A stretch of DNA of 64,000 nucleotides from Pedobacter psychrotolerans (GTDB lineage Bacteria; Bacteroidota; Bacteroidia; Sphingobacteriales; Sphingobacteriaceae): assembly GCF_004340665.1 (NCBI RefSeq), contig NZ_SLWO01000007.1, positions 199,720 to 263,719 of the forward strand. The letters are read 5' to 3'. Positions 18,331-26,657 of the stretch are shown in pieces; the first letter of the stretch is position 1, and each line of letters starts with the position of its first letter. The translations under genes were made by a program, and so were the position numbers. The notes under the pieces are model-generated. The model made no database searches. It had not been told where the DNA came from and worked only from the letters and a program-made list of their open reading frames with translations.

Positions 18331-20166
18331 ATGGCAAAAAACAGAAATACCATTTCAATAGAAAACATATCCTTCAAAGACAGGCTTACCTCACTCAAAA
18401 ATTTACCAGATTTTTTCAAATTGGTTTGGAAAAGCAGTCCGAGTAAAACGAGCATCAGTTTCATCCTTCGCCTTCTAAGATCGGCAATGCCGGTTGCTTT
18501 ATTATATGTAGGCAAACTCATTATCGATGAGGTGGTTTCCTTAAATAGTCATATCGGTAATGGAGATTTGCAAAAACTCTGGGAGCTGGTGGCTTTAGAA
18601 TTTGCACTTGCTATTGTTACTGATGGATTAAACAGAATGATTAACCTGACGGATAGTTTGTTGGGTGATTTATTCTCGAATTACACATCGATGCGCATTA
18701 TGCAACATGCGGCAACACTGGATCTGGATCAGTTTGAAGATTCTGTATTTTACGATAAACTGGAACGTGCAAGGCAACAAACCGTAGGCCGAACGGTATT
18801 ACTTTCACAAGTCATGAGCCAGATTCAGGATTTTATTTCCATAGCCTTTCTCCTCACCGGACTCATAGCCTTTAATCCATGGTTGATTCTATTGCTGTTG
18901 CTCTCCATTGTTCCCTCCTTTTTGGGCGAATCTTATTTCAACAGTAAAAACTATGCCCTATCCAGAAGTCAGACACCTGAGCGCAGGGAACTGGATTACC
19001 TGCGTTATCTGGGAGCAAGTGATGAAACAGCGAAAGAAGTTAAAATATTTGGTCTTTCTGATTTCGTGATTGGGCGTTTTAAAATGCTGTCTGACCAATT
19101 TTATGCAGACAACAGCAAACTGGCCATCAGGCGTTCAGGCTGGGGTACCTTCTTTTCCGTGCTGGGTACCCTGGGCTATTATGCAGCTTACGGTTTCATC
19201 ATTTACAATACCGTAATCGGAAAATCAACAGTTGGAAGCTTAACTTTTTTAGCAGGTTCTTTTAGACAATTAAGCAGTTTAATGGAAACCATGTTATCCA
19301 GGTTTACCATTGTATCACAGGGTGCTATTTATTTGAATGATTTTATAGATTTTTTTGAGATTAAACCTAAAATCACCAAGCCAGAAAATGCAATTCCTTT
19401 CCCTAACCCCATTCAAACGGGCTTCGTATTTGAAAATGTAGGCTTTCAATACCATAATTCCACCAGGTGGGCGAACAGGAACCTGAGCTTTGAACTTCGC
19501 CCGGGCGAAAAACTGGCATTGGTTGGTGAAAACGGTGCAGGAAAAACCACCTTGGTTAAGCTTCTTGCCCGATTATATGATCCAACAGAAGGTCGGATTT
19601 TATTGGATGGAAAAGATTTAAAATCTTATGATCTGGATGATTTGAGACATAATCTCGGTATTATTTTTCAGGATTATATCCGTTACCAAATGACGTTTTA
19701 CCAGAATATTGCCGTTGGAAATATCAAAGAAATCGACAACCAGCAACTGGTTAAAAAAGCTGCAGAAGAAAGTCTTGCAGATCAACTCGCAGCTAAGTTG
19801 CCAGGGGCTTACCAACAATGGTTGGGTAGGAAATTTAATGATGGCATAGAACTTTCTGGCGGCGAATGGCAAAAGGTGGCTTTAGCAAGGGCTTACATGA
19901 AAGAGGCACAGGTATTAATCCTCGATGAACCTACTGCTGCTTTGGATGCCCGTGCAGAATATGAAGTTTTTCAACGCTTTGCCGAATTAACAAAGGGAAA
20001 ATCTGCGGTGTTAATTTCGCATCGCTTTTCTACCGCCCGGCTAGCCGACCGGATTTTAGTTTTAGATCAGGGAACACTTCTGGAATCAGGTACACACGCA
20101 GAACTACTGGAACAGGAAGGCAGGTATGCAGAACTTTTTAACCTGCAGGCTAAGGGTTATCAATAG
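18331..20166 (+). CDS. ABC exporter, fused membrane and ATPase domains
   Basis: This is a half-transporter that should work as a homodimer exporting a lipid, peptide or drug across the inner membrane. The N-terminal membrane domain (about 1-330) has roughly six hydrophobic helices. The nucleotide-binding domain (about 360-605) has Walker A GENGAGKTT, signature LSGGEWQKVALARA, Walker B VLILDEPTAALD, and the H-loop histidine in LISHR. All catalytic residues are present. The length (611) is standard. It is monocistronic and is followed by a 400-base tandem repeat cluster. The substrate cannot be told from sequence. Confidence 0.92.
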   Translation: MAKNRNTISIENISFKDRLTSLKNLPDFFKLVWKSSPSKTSISFILRLLRSAMPVALLYVGKLIIDEVVSLNSHIGNGDLQKLWELVALEFALAIVTDGLNRMINLTDSLLGDLFSNYTSMRIMQHAATLDLDQFEDSVFYDKLERARQQTVGRTVLLSQVMSQIQDFISIAFLLTGLIAFNPWLILLLLLSIVPSFLGESYFNSKNYALSRSQTPERRELDYLRYLGASDETAKEVKIFGLSDFVIGRFKMLSDQFYADNSKLAIRRSGWGTFFSVLGTLGYYAAYGFIIYNTVIGKSTVGSLTFLAGSFRQLSSLMETMLSRFTIVSQGAIYLNDFIDFFEIKPKITKPENAIPFPNPIQTGFVFENVGFQYHNSTRWANRNLSFELRPGEKLALVGENGAGKTTLVKLLARLYDPTEGRILLDGKDLKSYDLDDLRHNLGIIFQDYIRYQMTFYQNIAVGNIKEIDNQQLVKKAAEESLADQLAAKLPGAYQQWLGRKFNDGIELSGGEWQKVALARAYMKEAQVLILDEPTAALDARAEYEVFQRFAELTKGKSAVLISHRFSTARLADRILVLDQGTLLESGTHAELLEQEGRYAELFNLQAKGYQ

Positions 20167-20233
20167 GAATTTAACTGCTGATGAAAATGGTTGGTCGTTT
20201 AATTGAGAGTGTGCCCCCCTATTGCTCAAAGGT

Positions 20234-20580
20234 CGTCCTCTTGACTGAAGCGCAGCGAAACGGAGAGATCTTTGAACTTAATTTTTTTAATTATACAATT
20301 TACTGGTTCAAAGATTTCTCGACTACGCTCGAAATGACGACCCCTCTTAAAATCGTCCTCTCGACTGAAGCGCAGCGAAACGGAGAGATCTTTGAACTTA
20401 GGTCTTTTAATTATATAATTTAACTGGTTCAAAGATTTCTCGACTACGCTCGAAATGACGACCCTTCGTATAATCGTCTTCTCGACTGAAGCGCAGCGAA
20501 ACGGAAAGATCTTATAACTTAGTTCTTTTAATTACACCATTTAACTGTTCAAAGATTCCTCCATTGCGGTTTGAATGAAG
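20234..20580. repeat. Three tandem ~120-bp repeats with internal hairpins
   Basis: Units begin at 20234, 20354 and 20475, each opening with CGTCYTCTYGACTGAAGCGCAGCGAAACGG and closing with a TTCTCGACTACGCTCGAAATGACGA-type sequence (the third is worn at its end). Inside each unit GAGATCTTTGAACT pairs with GGTTCAAAGATTTCTC, so each unit can fold into a long hairpin. The small open frames here (20181-20423 plus, 20226-20432 minus) simply follow the repeats. This fills the gap between the ABC exporter and msrA. Confidence 0.85.
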
Positions 20581-20585
20581 GAACT

Positions 20586-21077
20586 TTAAACCAATTTCCA
20601 CTCAGGCCGTTCGAAATGACAGGTATAGCCATAAGGATATTTCTGAAGGTAATCCTGGTGTTCCTCCTCTGCATTCCAAAAATCTTCTGCCGGAACTACT
20701 TCGGTAATGATTTTACCTGGCCAGATTCCTGACGCTTCCATTTCCGCAATCAGTTCTTCTGCGGTTTCCCGTTGTGTATCATTCTCAAAGAAAATTGCAG
20801 AACGGTAAGATGTTCCAACATCATTTCCTTGCCTGTTTTTTGTTGTTGGATCGTGAATTTGAAAAAAATATTCCAATAAACGTCTGTATGATAATTTCTC
20901 AGGATCAAAAACAATTTCTATGGCTTCAGCATGTGTGCCATGGTTGCGGTAAGTTGCATTCGGCACATCTCCGCCAGTGTAACCCACCACAGTAGAAATT
21001 ACTCCAGGTTGATTACGAATCAGTTCTTCTACCCCCCAAAAGCAACCGCCAGCAAGAATGGCTTTTTCAGTATTCAT
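20586..21077 (-). CDS. msrA: Peptide-methionine (S)-S-oxide reductase
   Basis: MsrA reduces methionine-S-sulfoxide in proteins, repairing oxidative damage with electrons from thioredoxin. The catalytic GGCFWGVEE motif begins at about residue 10. The conserved GYTGG, the HAEAIEIVFDP segment and the YRSAIFF segment (about 90-97) are all present. The length (163) is that of a single-domain MsrA without an MsrB fusion. It is monocistronic, between two repeat clusters. No secretion signal is visible, so it should act in the cytoplasm. Confidence 0.96.
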   Translation of the reverse strand: MNTEKAILAGGCFWGVEELIRNQPGVISTVVGYTGGDVPNATYRNHGTHAEAIEIVFDPEKLSYRRLLEYFFQIHDPTTKNRQGNDVGTSYRSAIFFENDTQRETAEELIAEMEASGIWPGKIITEVVPAEDFWNAEEEHQDYLQKYPYGYTCHFERPEWKLV

Positions 21078-21329
21078 ATTTATATTATTTATGGATTAAA
21101 GTTAAGGCACTCCTATCTAAAATGGAAATATTGATCATTGATATGACGTCCTTATTGCGAATGATGTCCGTATCAAAATACATCAGCAATTAAAAAGAAT
21201 AACATTACAAAAGGTATAAAGTTTGCCGTCATTTACTTCATCATTTTACTAATTCTATTGAATTTAATGATTTGCTTTTCATTCAGATTGGGATCAGTGA
21301 TTTAGTATTCCATTTTGTCCATGTTAACA
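21078..21329. other. Intergenic DNA upstream of msrA
   Basis: AT-rich sequence leading to the composite repeat. No gene, RNA or clear promoter was identified. Confidence 0.4.
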
Positions 21330-21518
21330 CGACTTACGAAGTTTTGATGGGTAGAGCACTAGGGAAACTTCGTCAGTCTATGAAGAATCTACACCACTTA
21401 TATCCTAACCACCTAAACAACTAACCGTCTAACCCTCTAACCAAAAAAACTTAAATCACCCACACTAAAACTGGCGAAGCTCTACCACACTTAAGGCCAC
21501 AGAAACTTCGCAGTTAGT
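21330..21518. repeat. Composite hairpin/octanucleotide repeat, copy 1
   Basis: The unit has three parts. It begins with a hairpin CGACTTACGAAGTTTTGATGG...GAAACTTCGTCAGTC (21330-21380). A core of 8-base-period repeats CTAACCAC, CTAAACAA, CTAACCGT, CTAACCCT, CTAACCAA (about 21405-21444) follows. It ends in a second hairpin ACTGGCGAAG...GAAACTTCGCAGTTAG (about 21469-21518). The same organisation recurs at 29691 and in partial form at 29873 and 46893. No open frame is present. It lies in the gap between msrA and the alcohol dehydrogenase. Confidence 0.8.
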
Positions 21519-21521
21519 TTG

Positions 21522-21562
21522 AAAACAAAACAAGGGATAACCTATTCGGCCATCCCTTGTTT
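21522..21562 (-). terminator. Terminator after the alcohol dehydrogenase gene
   Basis: AACAAGGGAT (21529-21538) pairs with ATCCCTTGTT (21552-21561). On the minus strand the stem is followed by TTTTGTTTTC. It lies about 70 bases past the dehydrogenase stop. Confidence 0.75.
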
Positions 21563-21629
21563 ATATGATTTCGACTTTCTAGTAGATAATCAGGTTTCCC
21601 CGAAGACCTAATAAGTCATCTATCAGATC

Positions 21630-22673
21630 TTATAATGTAGCCATATCAATAACGAAGCGATATCTTACATCACCTTTTTCCATCCGCTCGTAAGCGTTGT
21701 GAATGTCTTTCATATCAATCATTTCAATATCTGAAACAATATTGTGTTCAGCACAAAAATCAAGCATTTCCTGAGTCTCAGCAATACCGCCAATTCCAGA
21801 TCCTGCCAAACTTTTACGACCTCCCAATAAACTAAACGCTGCAATTTCAGCTGGCTTTGGTGGTACACCTACACAGATATGCGTTCCGTTTGTTCTTAAA
21901 AGAGATAAGTACATGTTGAAATCATGCTCTGCAGAAACCGTATCCAAAATAAAATCAAAGGTACCTTTTGCTGCAGCAACCTGATCTGCATCCGTAGTGA
22001 CTACAAAGTGATGTGCACCTAACTTTCTAGCATCCTCTTCTTTTTTAGGTGAAGTACTTAAAACGGTTACTTCAGCACCAAATGCTACACCAAATTTAAC
22101 AGCCATGTGGCCCAATCCACCTAAACCTAAAACAGCAAGCTTATGTCCTTTACCTACTTTCCAGTGTCTTAGTGGCGAGTAAGTGGTTATACCTGCACAA
22201 AGTAGTGGTGCAACAGCTGCCAGATTCAATTTATCCGATACATGCAGTACAAATTCTTCTCTTACCACGATGTTGTTTGAATAACCACCGTAAGTTGGCA
22301 TAGAACCATCACGCTCCATTCCATTATAAGTTTGTGTATTTCCTTCCAAGCAATATTGCTCCAGATCTTGTTTACAGTTTTCACAAACCTGACAAGAATC
22401 TACCATACAGCCCGTACCTGCAAGATCTCCTACTTTAAACTTTTTAACATGATCACCTACTTTAATTACACGACCAACGATTTCATGTCCGGGTACCATT
22501 GGAAAAATACCTGGAAACCAGTCGTTTTTGATTTGATGTAAATCAGAGTGGCATACACCACAGAAAAGTATTTCAAACTGTACATCATGTGGCCCCACCT
22601 CACGGCGTTCAAAATCCCAGGGAGCCAAATCTGTTTCGGCACTTTGTGCCGCATATCCTTTTGTTGCTATCAT
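21630..22673 (-). CDS. Zinc-dependent NAD(P) alcohol dehydrogenase (YahK/CAD type)
   Basis: This is a medium-chain dehydrogenase that reduces aldehydes to alcohols with NADPH in the YahK/cinnamyl-alcohol-dehydrogenase subfamily. Catalytic zinc ligands are visible in CGVCHSD (about residues 37-43) and GHEIVGRV (about 62-69). The structural zinc cysteines are in CQVCENCKQDLEQYC (about 94-108). The cofactor loop GLGGLGHMAVKFG (about 174-186) follows. The length (347) is typical. It is monocistronic with its own terminator. A detoxifying aldehyde-reductase role is likely; the substrate is not known. Confidence 0.92.
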   Translation of the reverse strand: MIATKGYAAQSAETDLAPWDFERREVGPHDVQFEILFCGVCHSDLHQIKNDWFPGIFPMVPGHEIVGRVIKVGDHVKKFKVGDLAGTGCMVDSCQVCENCKQDLEQYCLEGNTQTYNGMERDGSMPTYGGYSNNIVVREEFVLHVSDKLNLAAVAPLLCAGITTYSPLRHWKVGKGHKLAVLGLGGLGHMAVKFGVAFGAEVTVLSTSPKKEEDARKLGAHHFVVTTDADQVAAAKGTFDFILDTVSAEHDFNMYLSLLRTNGTHICVGVPPKPAEIAAFSLLGGRKSLAGSGIGGIAETQEMLDFCAEHNIVSDIEMIDMKDIHNAYERMEKGDVRYRFVIDMATL

Positions 22674-22865
22674 AAAATATCTTAGTTTTTCATCTTATTA
22701 ACAAATATAAAACGAATCAGTGTTTGGAATTAAAAATTAAATGTCTGCACAAATTCATTATTTAGTATAGGGGTGATAAAACAATTGGGTAGAGCACTTT
22801 AAGTCATGTCTGCCAGATGTCATAACCCAATTAGGCGAAACTTCAAAACCCTTAATAATTTATTT

Positions 22866-24917
22866 TTAATGGGGTGGTTGTGCAGCAGGAAGACTAAAGT
22901 GAAAAACTGAACCCTGTTTAATTTCACTTTCTACCCAAATCTGACCATTGTGCCTTTTCATAATCTCTGCACAGAGATAAAGACCTATTCCAAATCCGGC
23001 TATTGATTTCGTATTGTGCTTTTCTACCCGATAATAACGTTCAAATAAATGAGGAATATCTGACGCTTCTATACCCATACCCTCATCACGTACACTGACT
23101 ACTGATCCATGCTCATCAGAAACACAGGAAATCCGGACGATAGTTCCCATTGGAGAATATTTAATCGAATTACTGATGAAATTATTAATCACCTGACCTA
23201 TTTTATCTTTATCTGCATTTACCCAAGCCGTTTCCACCGGATCAAAAATGACAGTATGTCCATCTGCATTTAAAATGGTATCATCTTCAATTTCACTGAT
23301 CAATACGCTAATATCAAAAAGTTCTTTTTCAATATGAATCTTGCCAGATTCAAGTCTTGATACGTTTAGAAAACCATTGATCATCCTCGTCATCTTGGTG
23401 ATCTGTTTATCTGCTTTATCTAAAATATTTTTAGTAAGCAGATCATCTATGGTTTTAGTTCTGAGTTGTAAGAGCTGGATAAATCCTTTTAACGATGTGA
23501 GTGGGGTTTTTAATTCATGGCTCACCATTCCAATGAAATCATCCTTACGGATATTATCTTCTTTTTCCTCTGTAATGTCCAGGATGGTTCCAGAAAAATG
23601 ACCATAAGGTTCAGCTTCCGTTTTGTAATGTTTACCAGTAGATTTAACCCAACGCGTTAAGCCGTCATTGCGTTTTTTAATGGTATACTCCATATCAAAA
23701 ACGAGGTCTTTCTTAATAACCGATTCTGCGCCCCTAATAACCTGATCTCTGTAATCTACACTTACCTGATCAATTACAGATTGATAAGTCATCTCTTCCT
23801 CATCCCTGTAACCAAAAATTTCTTTTAACCTGGCTGAAGCCCACATTTTGCCAGTAAAACCATCTATGGTATAGGTACCTAGTTTAGCTTGTTCAATTGC
23901 ACTGCTTTGTTTTTGCTCGCTCTGTTCCAGTTTAATGTAAGATGCACGAAGATCATTGCTCACCTCTTCTACCCTTTTTCTCGCCACCACCTGTTCTGTT
24001 ACATCAATGGCCATATTAATTACGCCTGTAATCTTTTCATTCTCAATTAAGGGGCAAAAAGTGAAATTGTAATAGCTTGTATTTTCTGTATTTTTATCTG
24101 TCGATTTAACCTCTTGTTCCTTAACATAAATGGTTTCGCCTGTTTTGTAAATTTTTAGCATTATCGTATAGGCTTCCTGCTTATCAAACGCTGGAATTAC
24201 TGACAAAATCGGTTGATGCAAAATATCGGCATCCTGACCTAAAAACTTCAGCATTGGTGGATTGATCGCTTCTACATAAAAATCCTCGCCTCTAAATAAT
24301 GCCATCGCAATAGGTGCCTGCTGAATCAGCATATGGCTCCTCATCTCTCCTAAAACTGAGCGTTCAAGTAAAGCAGCATTAAGTTTATCTGACTTCTCCA
24401 GCAAAGTCATTTTCCGGCGCAGCTCCATCTTATCCATCACCTGCTTGGCCATAATTTTTAAAGCCGATCGCTGGGCTTCTGTGAGCTTTCGTGTAACAGA
24501 ATCGATCACACAAAGTGAACCAATTGGAAAACCCTCTTCATTGATGAGTGGAACACCAGCATAAAAAGTGATGTAAGGTTTCCCGGTTACAAGCGGATTA
24601 TGCATAAATCTTTCATCTTGCTTGGCATCTTCAATTTCCATCAGTTCATATGGATTTTGGATGGCATGTGCACAGAAAGAATGATCACGATGTGTTTCTG
24701 TAACATCAAGGCCCTTTCTGGATTTAAACCACTGCCTGTTCTGATCAACCAAACTGACTAAGGCAATTGGCGTGTTACAAATAATAGAAGAAAGCTCGGT
24801 CAAATCATCAAACTCACGTTCAGATAAGGTATCCAGAATATTGTAAGATTGCAACGCATGTAAGCGTTCAATTTCATAAGCAGGTTGTGGCACAGACGAC
24901 ATTTTATTAACAATCAT
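22866..24917 (-). CDS. GAF/PAS sensor histidine kinase
   Basis: This is a cytoplasmic sensor kinase without predicted membrane segments. Domain order: GAF (about 20-170, with FDDLTELSSIICNTP and PLINEEGFPIGSLCVID), PAS (about 195-320), PAS with PAC (about 340-455), HisKA (about 460-530) with the phosphoacceptor His in GMVSHELKTPLTSLKG, and HATPase (about 570-680) with N-box NFISNSIKYS, DEGMGI and GFGIGLYLC. All kinase boxes are intact. The GAF start resembles kinases that sense soluble or light cues. No response regulator is adjacent, so its partner is encoded elsewhere. The ATG at 24917 gives MIVNKMSSV; an internal ATG at 24902 is possible. Confidence 0.9.
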   Translation of the reverse strand: MIVNKMSSVPQPAYEIERLHALQSYNILDTLSEREFDDLTELSSIICNTPIALVSLVDQNRQWFKSRKGLDVTETHRDHSFCAHAIQNPYELMEIEDAKQDERFMHNPLVTGKPYITFYAGVPLINEEGFPIGSLCVIDSVTRKLTEAQRSALKIMAKQVMDKMELRRKMTLLEKSDKLNAALLERSVLGEMRSHMLIQQAPIAMALFRGEDFYVEAINPPMLKFLGQDADILHQPILSVIPAFDKQEAYTIMLKIYKTGETIYVKEQEVKSTDKNTENTSYYNFTFCPLIENEKITGVINMAIDVTEQVVARKRVEEVSNDLRASYIKLEQSEQKQSSAIEQAKLGTYTIDGFTGKMWASARLKEIFGYRDEEEMTYQSVIDQVSVDYRDQVIRGAESVIKKDLVFDMEYTIKKRNDGLTRWVKSTGKHYKTEAEPYGHFSGTILDITEEKEDNIRKDDFIGMVSHELKTPLTSLKGFIQLLQLRTKTIDDLLTKNILDKADKQITKMTRMINGFLNVSRLESGKIHIEKELFDISVLISEIEDDTILNADGHTVIFDPVETAWVNADKDKIGQVINNFISNSIKYSPMGTIVRISCVSDEHGSVVSVRDEGMGIEASDIPHLFERYYRVEKHNTKSIAGFGIGLYLCAEIMKRHNGQIWVESEIKQGSVFHFSLPAAQPPH

Positions 24918-24984
24918 TTTTGATCAAACCGTATTCATTTGATCCCCATAAATTTTAAAGGATATTTTATTCTCTGCCACATGA

Positions 24985-25010
24985 CCCTTAATTATTTTAT
25001 ATATTAAGGG
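24985..25010. terminator. Small inverted repeat between two minus-strand genes
   Basis: CCCTTAAT pairs with ATTAAGGG around a ten-base AT loop, about 60 bases past the MocR-like gene stop and upstream of the kinase. It may be a weak terminator, as there is no T-run. Confidence 0.35.
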
Positions 25011-25069
25011 CTAATGGTTGATGAAAATAACATACCGCAGGTTAAAATGTTTGCTCCGAATGGCTAATC

Positions 25070-26614
25070 TTAAGCAGTTAAAGTTATTTTTTCTCCTTCT
25101 AGGGGATCATTAATGAGGCGCTTAAGGCATTTCGCAAGGATATTAATGGCATTTTCCATCTCTTTCAAATTCATACTACCAAAACCCAAACGGGTAGCAG
25201 TAACACTTTTTGTTTGGTATAAAATGGTTTTAGGGAGAAACAATCCATCTTCAGCACATTTTTTCTGCATCCTGATGAGGTTAAAATGATCGAGCCACTC
25301 CACCCAAATGGCCAAACCACGTACAGGAATGCTAAACTTGATTCTTCCACTCAGTTTTTCTGTTAACAAACGCACAAACTCATCACGACGCTCCCTGTAA
25401 ATTACTTTATTCTTTTTTGAAAGCCGGTGAACCTCACCATCCTGAATCCAATCTGTTAAAACCTGTTCTTTAATTACATCTATTCCAGGCTCCAGGATAC
25501 GCTGATGCTTTTCCAGCTCTTTGATAAATGCTGCTGGGGCGGTTATAAAGCCATAACCAAAGCCTGCAGGTAGTGATCGAGCAAATGAACCCAGATAAAC
25601 CACCCGATGATTTGAATCTATGGCAGCTAAAGGCAATATTGGATTACTATCAAGGTGAAAATCAAAGTCGTAGTCATCTTCCACAATCACAAAACCATAT
25701 TGGTTAGCCAGTTCCAGTATTTCCATTCGTCTTTTAGCGCTTAGCGAAATCGTGGTCGGATAATGATAAACTGAAGTCAGATAAACCATTCTGATTTTTT
25801 GGGTCTCACAAATTTTCTTTAACGAGGCCAAATCCAGGCCTTCCTCATCTACAGCAACCGGAATAATCTTTGCCCCGCTATCAGTTAAAGTCATGTTCGA
25901 TAAATAATATCCGGGTGCACCCACTATAACCTGATCTCCTTCAGAAATCAGCAGTTTAGTCACCAGAAATAAGCTTACCTCATGACTACTGGTGGTGAGC
26001 AGATTAGATTCAGAAATTCGCAGACCACGGGTAAGGTTTAAAAAATTAAAGAATTGCTTCTTAAAATGCTGATGAGATTGTGTCTGGATTTGTTCCCAAG
26101 GCTGGCGAATTTTCTGTCGCTTAAGTTTTGAAACATACAACCTCGCCAATATATCAGTATGAATCAGTCTTATGTCAGGCAAGCCATCGTTAAACTGTAA
26201 GGGTAAATCACTCCATTCCTCCGGGTTTTCCAACACTGATGAAGATTTAAAACTGAAATTTTCTATCGGTGCCTTTGCCGTTTTTTCTGGTTTCGAAATC
26301 CCCCTTTTACTCTGATTCCGCTTTTGATCAGATAAAATAAATGTTCCCTGATTTGGACGGATTTCAATAAAACCCTGAGCTTCTAAATCCTGAAAGGCTT
26401 TGATTAGCGTATTTCTATTAACCGCTAGCAGCTTACATAAGATCCGTGTACCCGGAAGTTTTGTACCTTCAGGAAGCAAACCGAGTTGAATCGCTTTAAT
26501 GAACTCAAAAATAATTTGCAAATAAATTGGTGTAGCATCGCCCACCTTAAGCTGAATAAAACTTTTAAAAGGAATTTGAACCGGACTATCCATTATATTA
26601 AAACTGGTATACAT
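25070..26614 (-). CDS. MocR/GabR-type regulator with altered PLP site
   Basis: This is a GntR winged helix (about 20-95; YLQIIFEFIKAIQLGLLPEG, then LAVNRNTLIKAFQDLEAQGF) joined to a class I aminotransferase-like domain (about 140-510), the MocR architecture. Members usually bind PLP on a lysine in a GTFSK-type motif. Here the matching stretch reads YLGSFARSLPAGFGYG, with Arg where the Schiff-base Lys is expected, although the preceding VEDDYDFDF is conserved. It may therefore sense a ligand without covalent PLP. It is divergent from the TonB receptor with only 43 bases between starts, so it probably controls that gene. An internal ATG at 26593 is an alternative start. Confidence 0.88.
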   Translation of the reverse strand: MYTSFNIMDSPVQIPFKSFIQLKVGDATPIYLQIIFEFIKAIQLGLLPEGTKLPGTRILCKLLAVNRNTLIKAFQDLEAQGFIEIRPNQGTFILSDQKRNQSKRGISKPEKTAKAPIENFSFKSSSVLENPEEWSDLPLQFNDGLPDIRLIHTDILARLYVSKLKRQKIRQPWEQIQTQSHQHFKKQFFNFLNLTRGLRISESNLLTTSSHEVSLFLVTKLLISEGDQVIVGAPGYYLSNMTLTDSGAKIIPVAVDEEGLDLASLKKICETQKIRMVYLTSVYHYPTTISLSAKRRMEILELANQYGFVIVEDDYDFDFHLDSNPILPLAAIDSNHRVVYLGSFARSLPAGFGYGFITAPAAFIKELEKHQRILEPGIDVIKEQVLTDWIQDGEVHRLSKKNKVIYRERRDEFVRLLTEKLSGRIKFSIPVRGLAIWVEWLDHFNLIRMQKKCAEDGLFLPKTILYQTKSVTATRLGFGSMNLKEMENAINILAKCLKRLINDPLEGEKITLTA

Positions 26615-26641
26615 TAGTGGTACGGCAAGGTAGTACTTTTG
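26606..26641 (+). promoter_or_regulatory. Promoter and repeated GGTA sites between MocR and TonB genes
   Basis: TACTTTTG (26634-26641) is a TAnnTTTG -7 box, 16 bases before the TonB-receptor ATG. Upstream are three direct GGTA-type repeats: TGGTAT (26605-26610), TGGTAC (26618-26623) and AGGTAG (26628-26633). MocR proteins such as GabR and PdxR are known to bind direct repeats of ATACCA/TGGTAY-like half-sites, so these are candidate operators. Confidence 0.5.
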
Positions 26642-26657
26642 CTGAAAATTATAAGGA

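Noticed and set aside
20181..20432. Open frames on both strands in the tandem repeat cluster
   Set aside because: They follow the 120-bp repeat units and encode the same repeated peptide on each copy, so they are by-products of the repeat.
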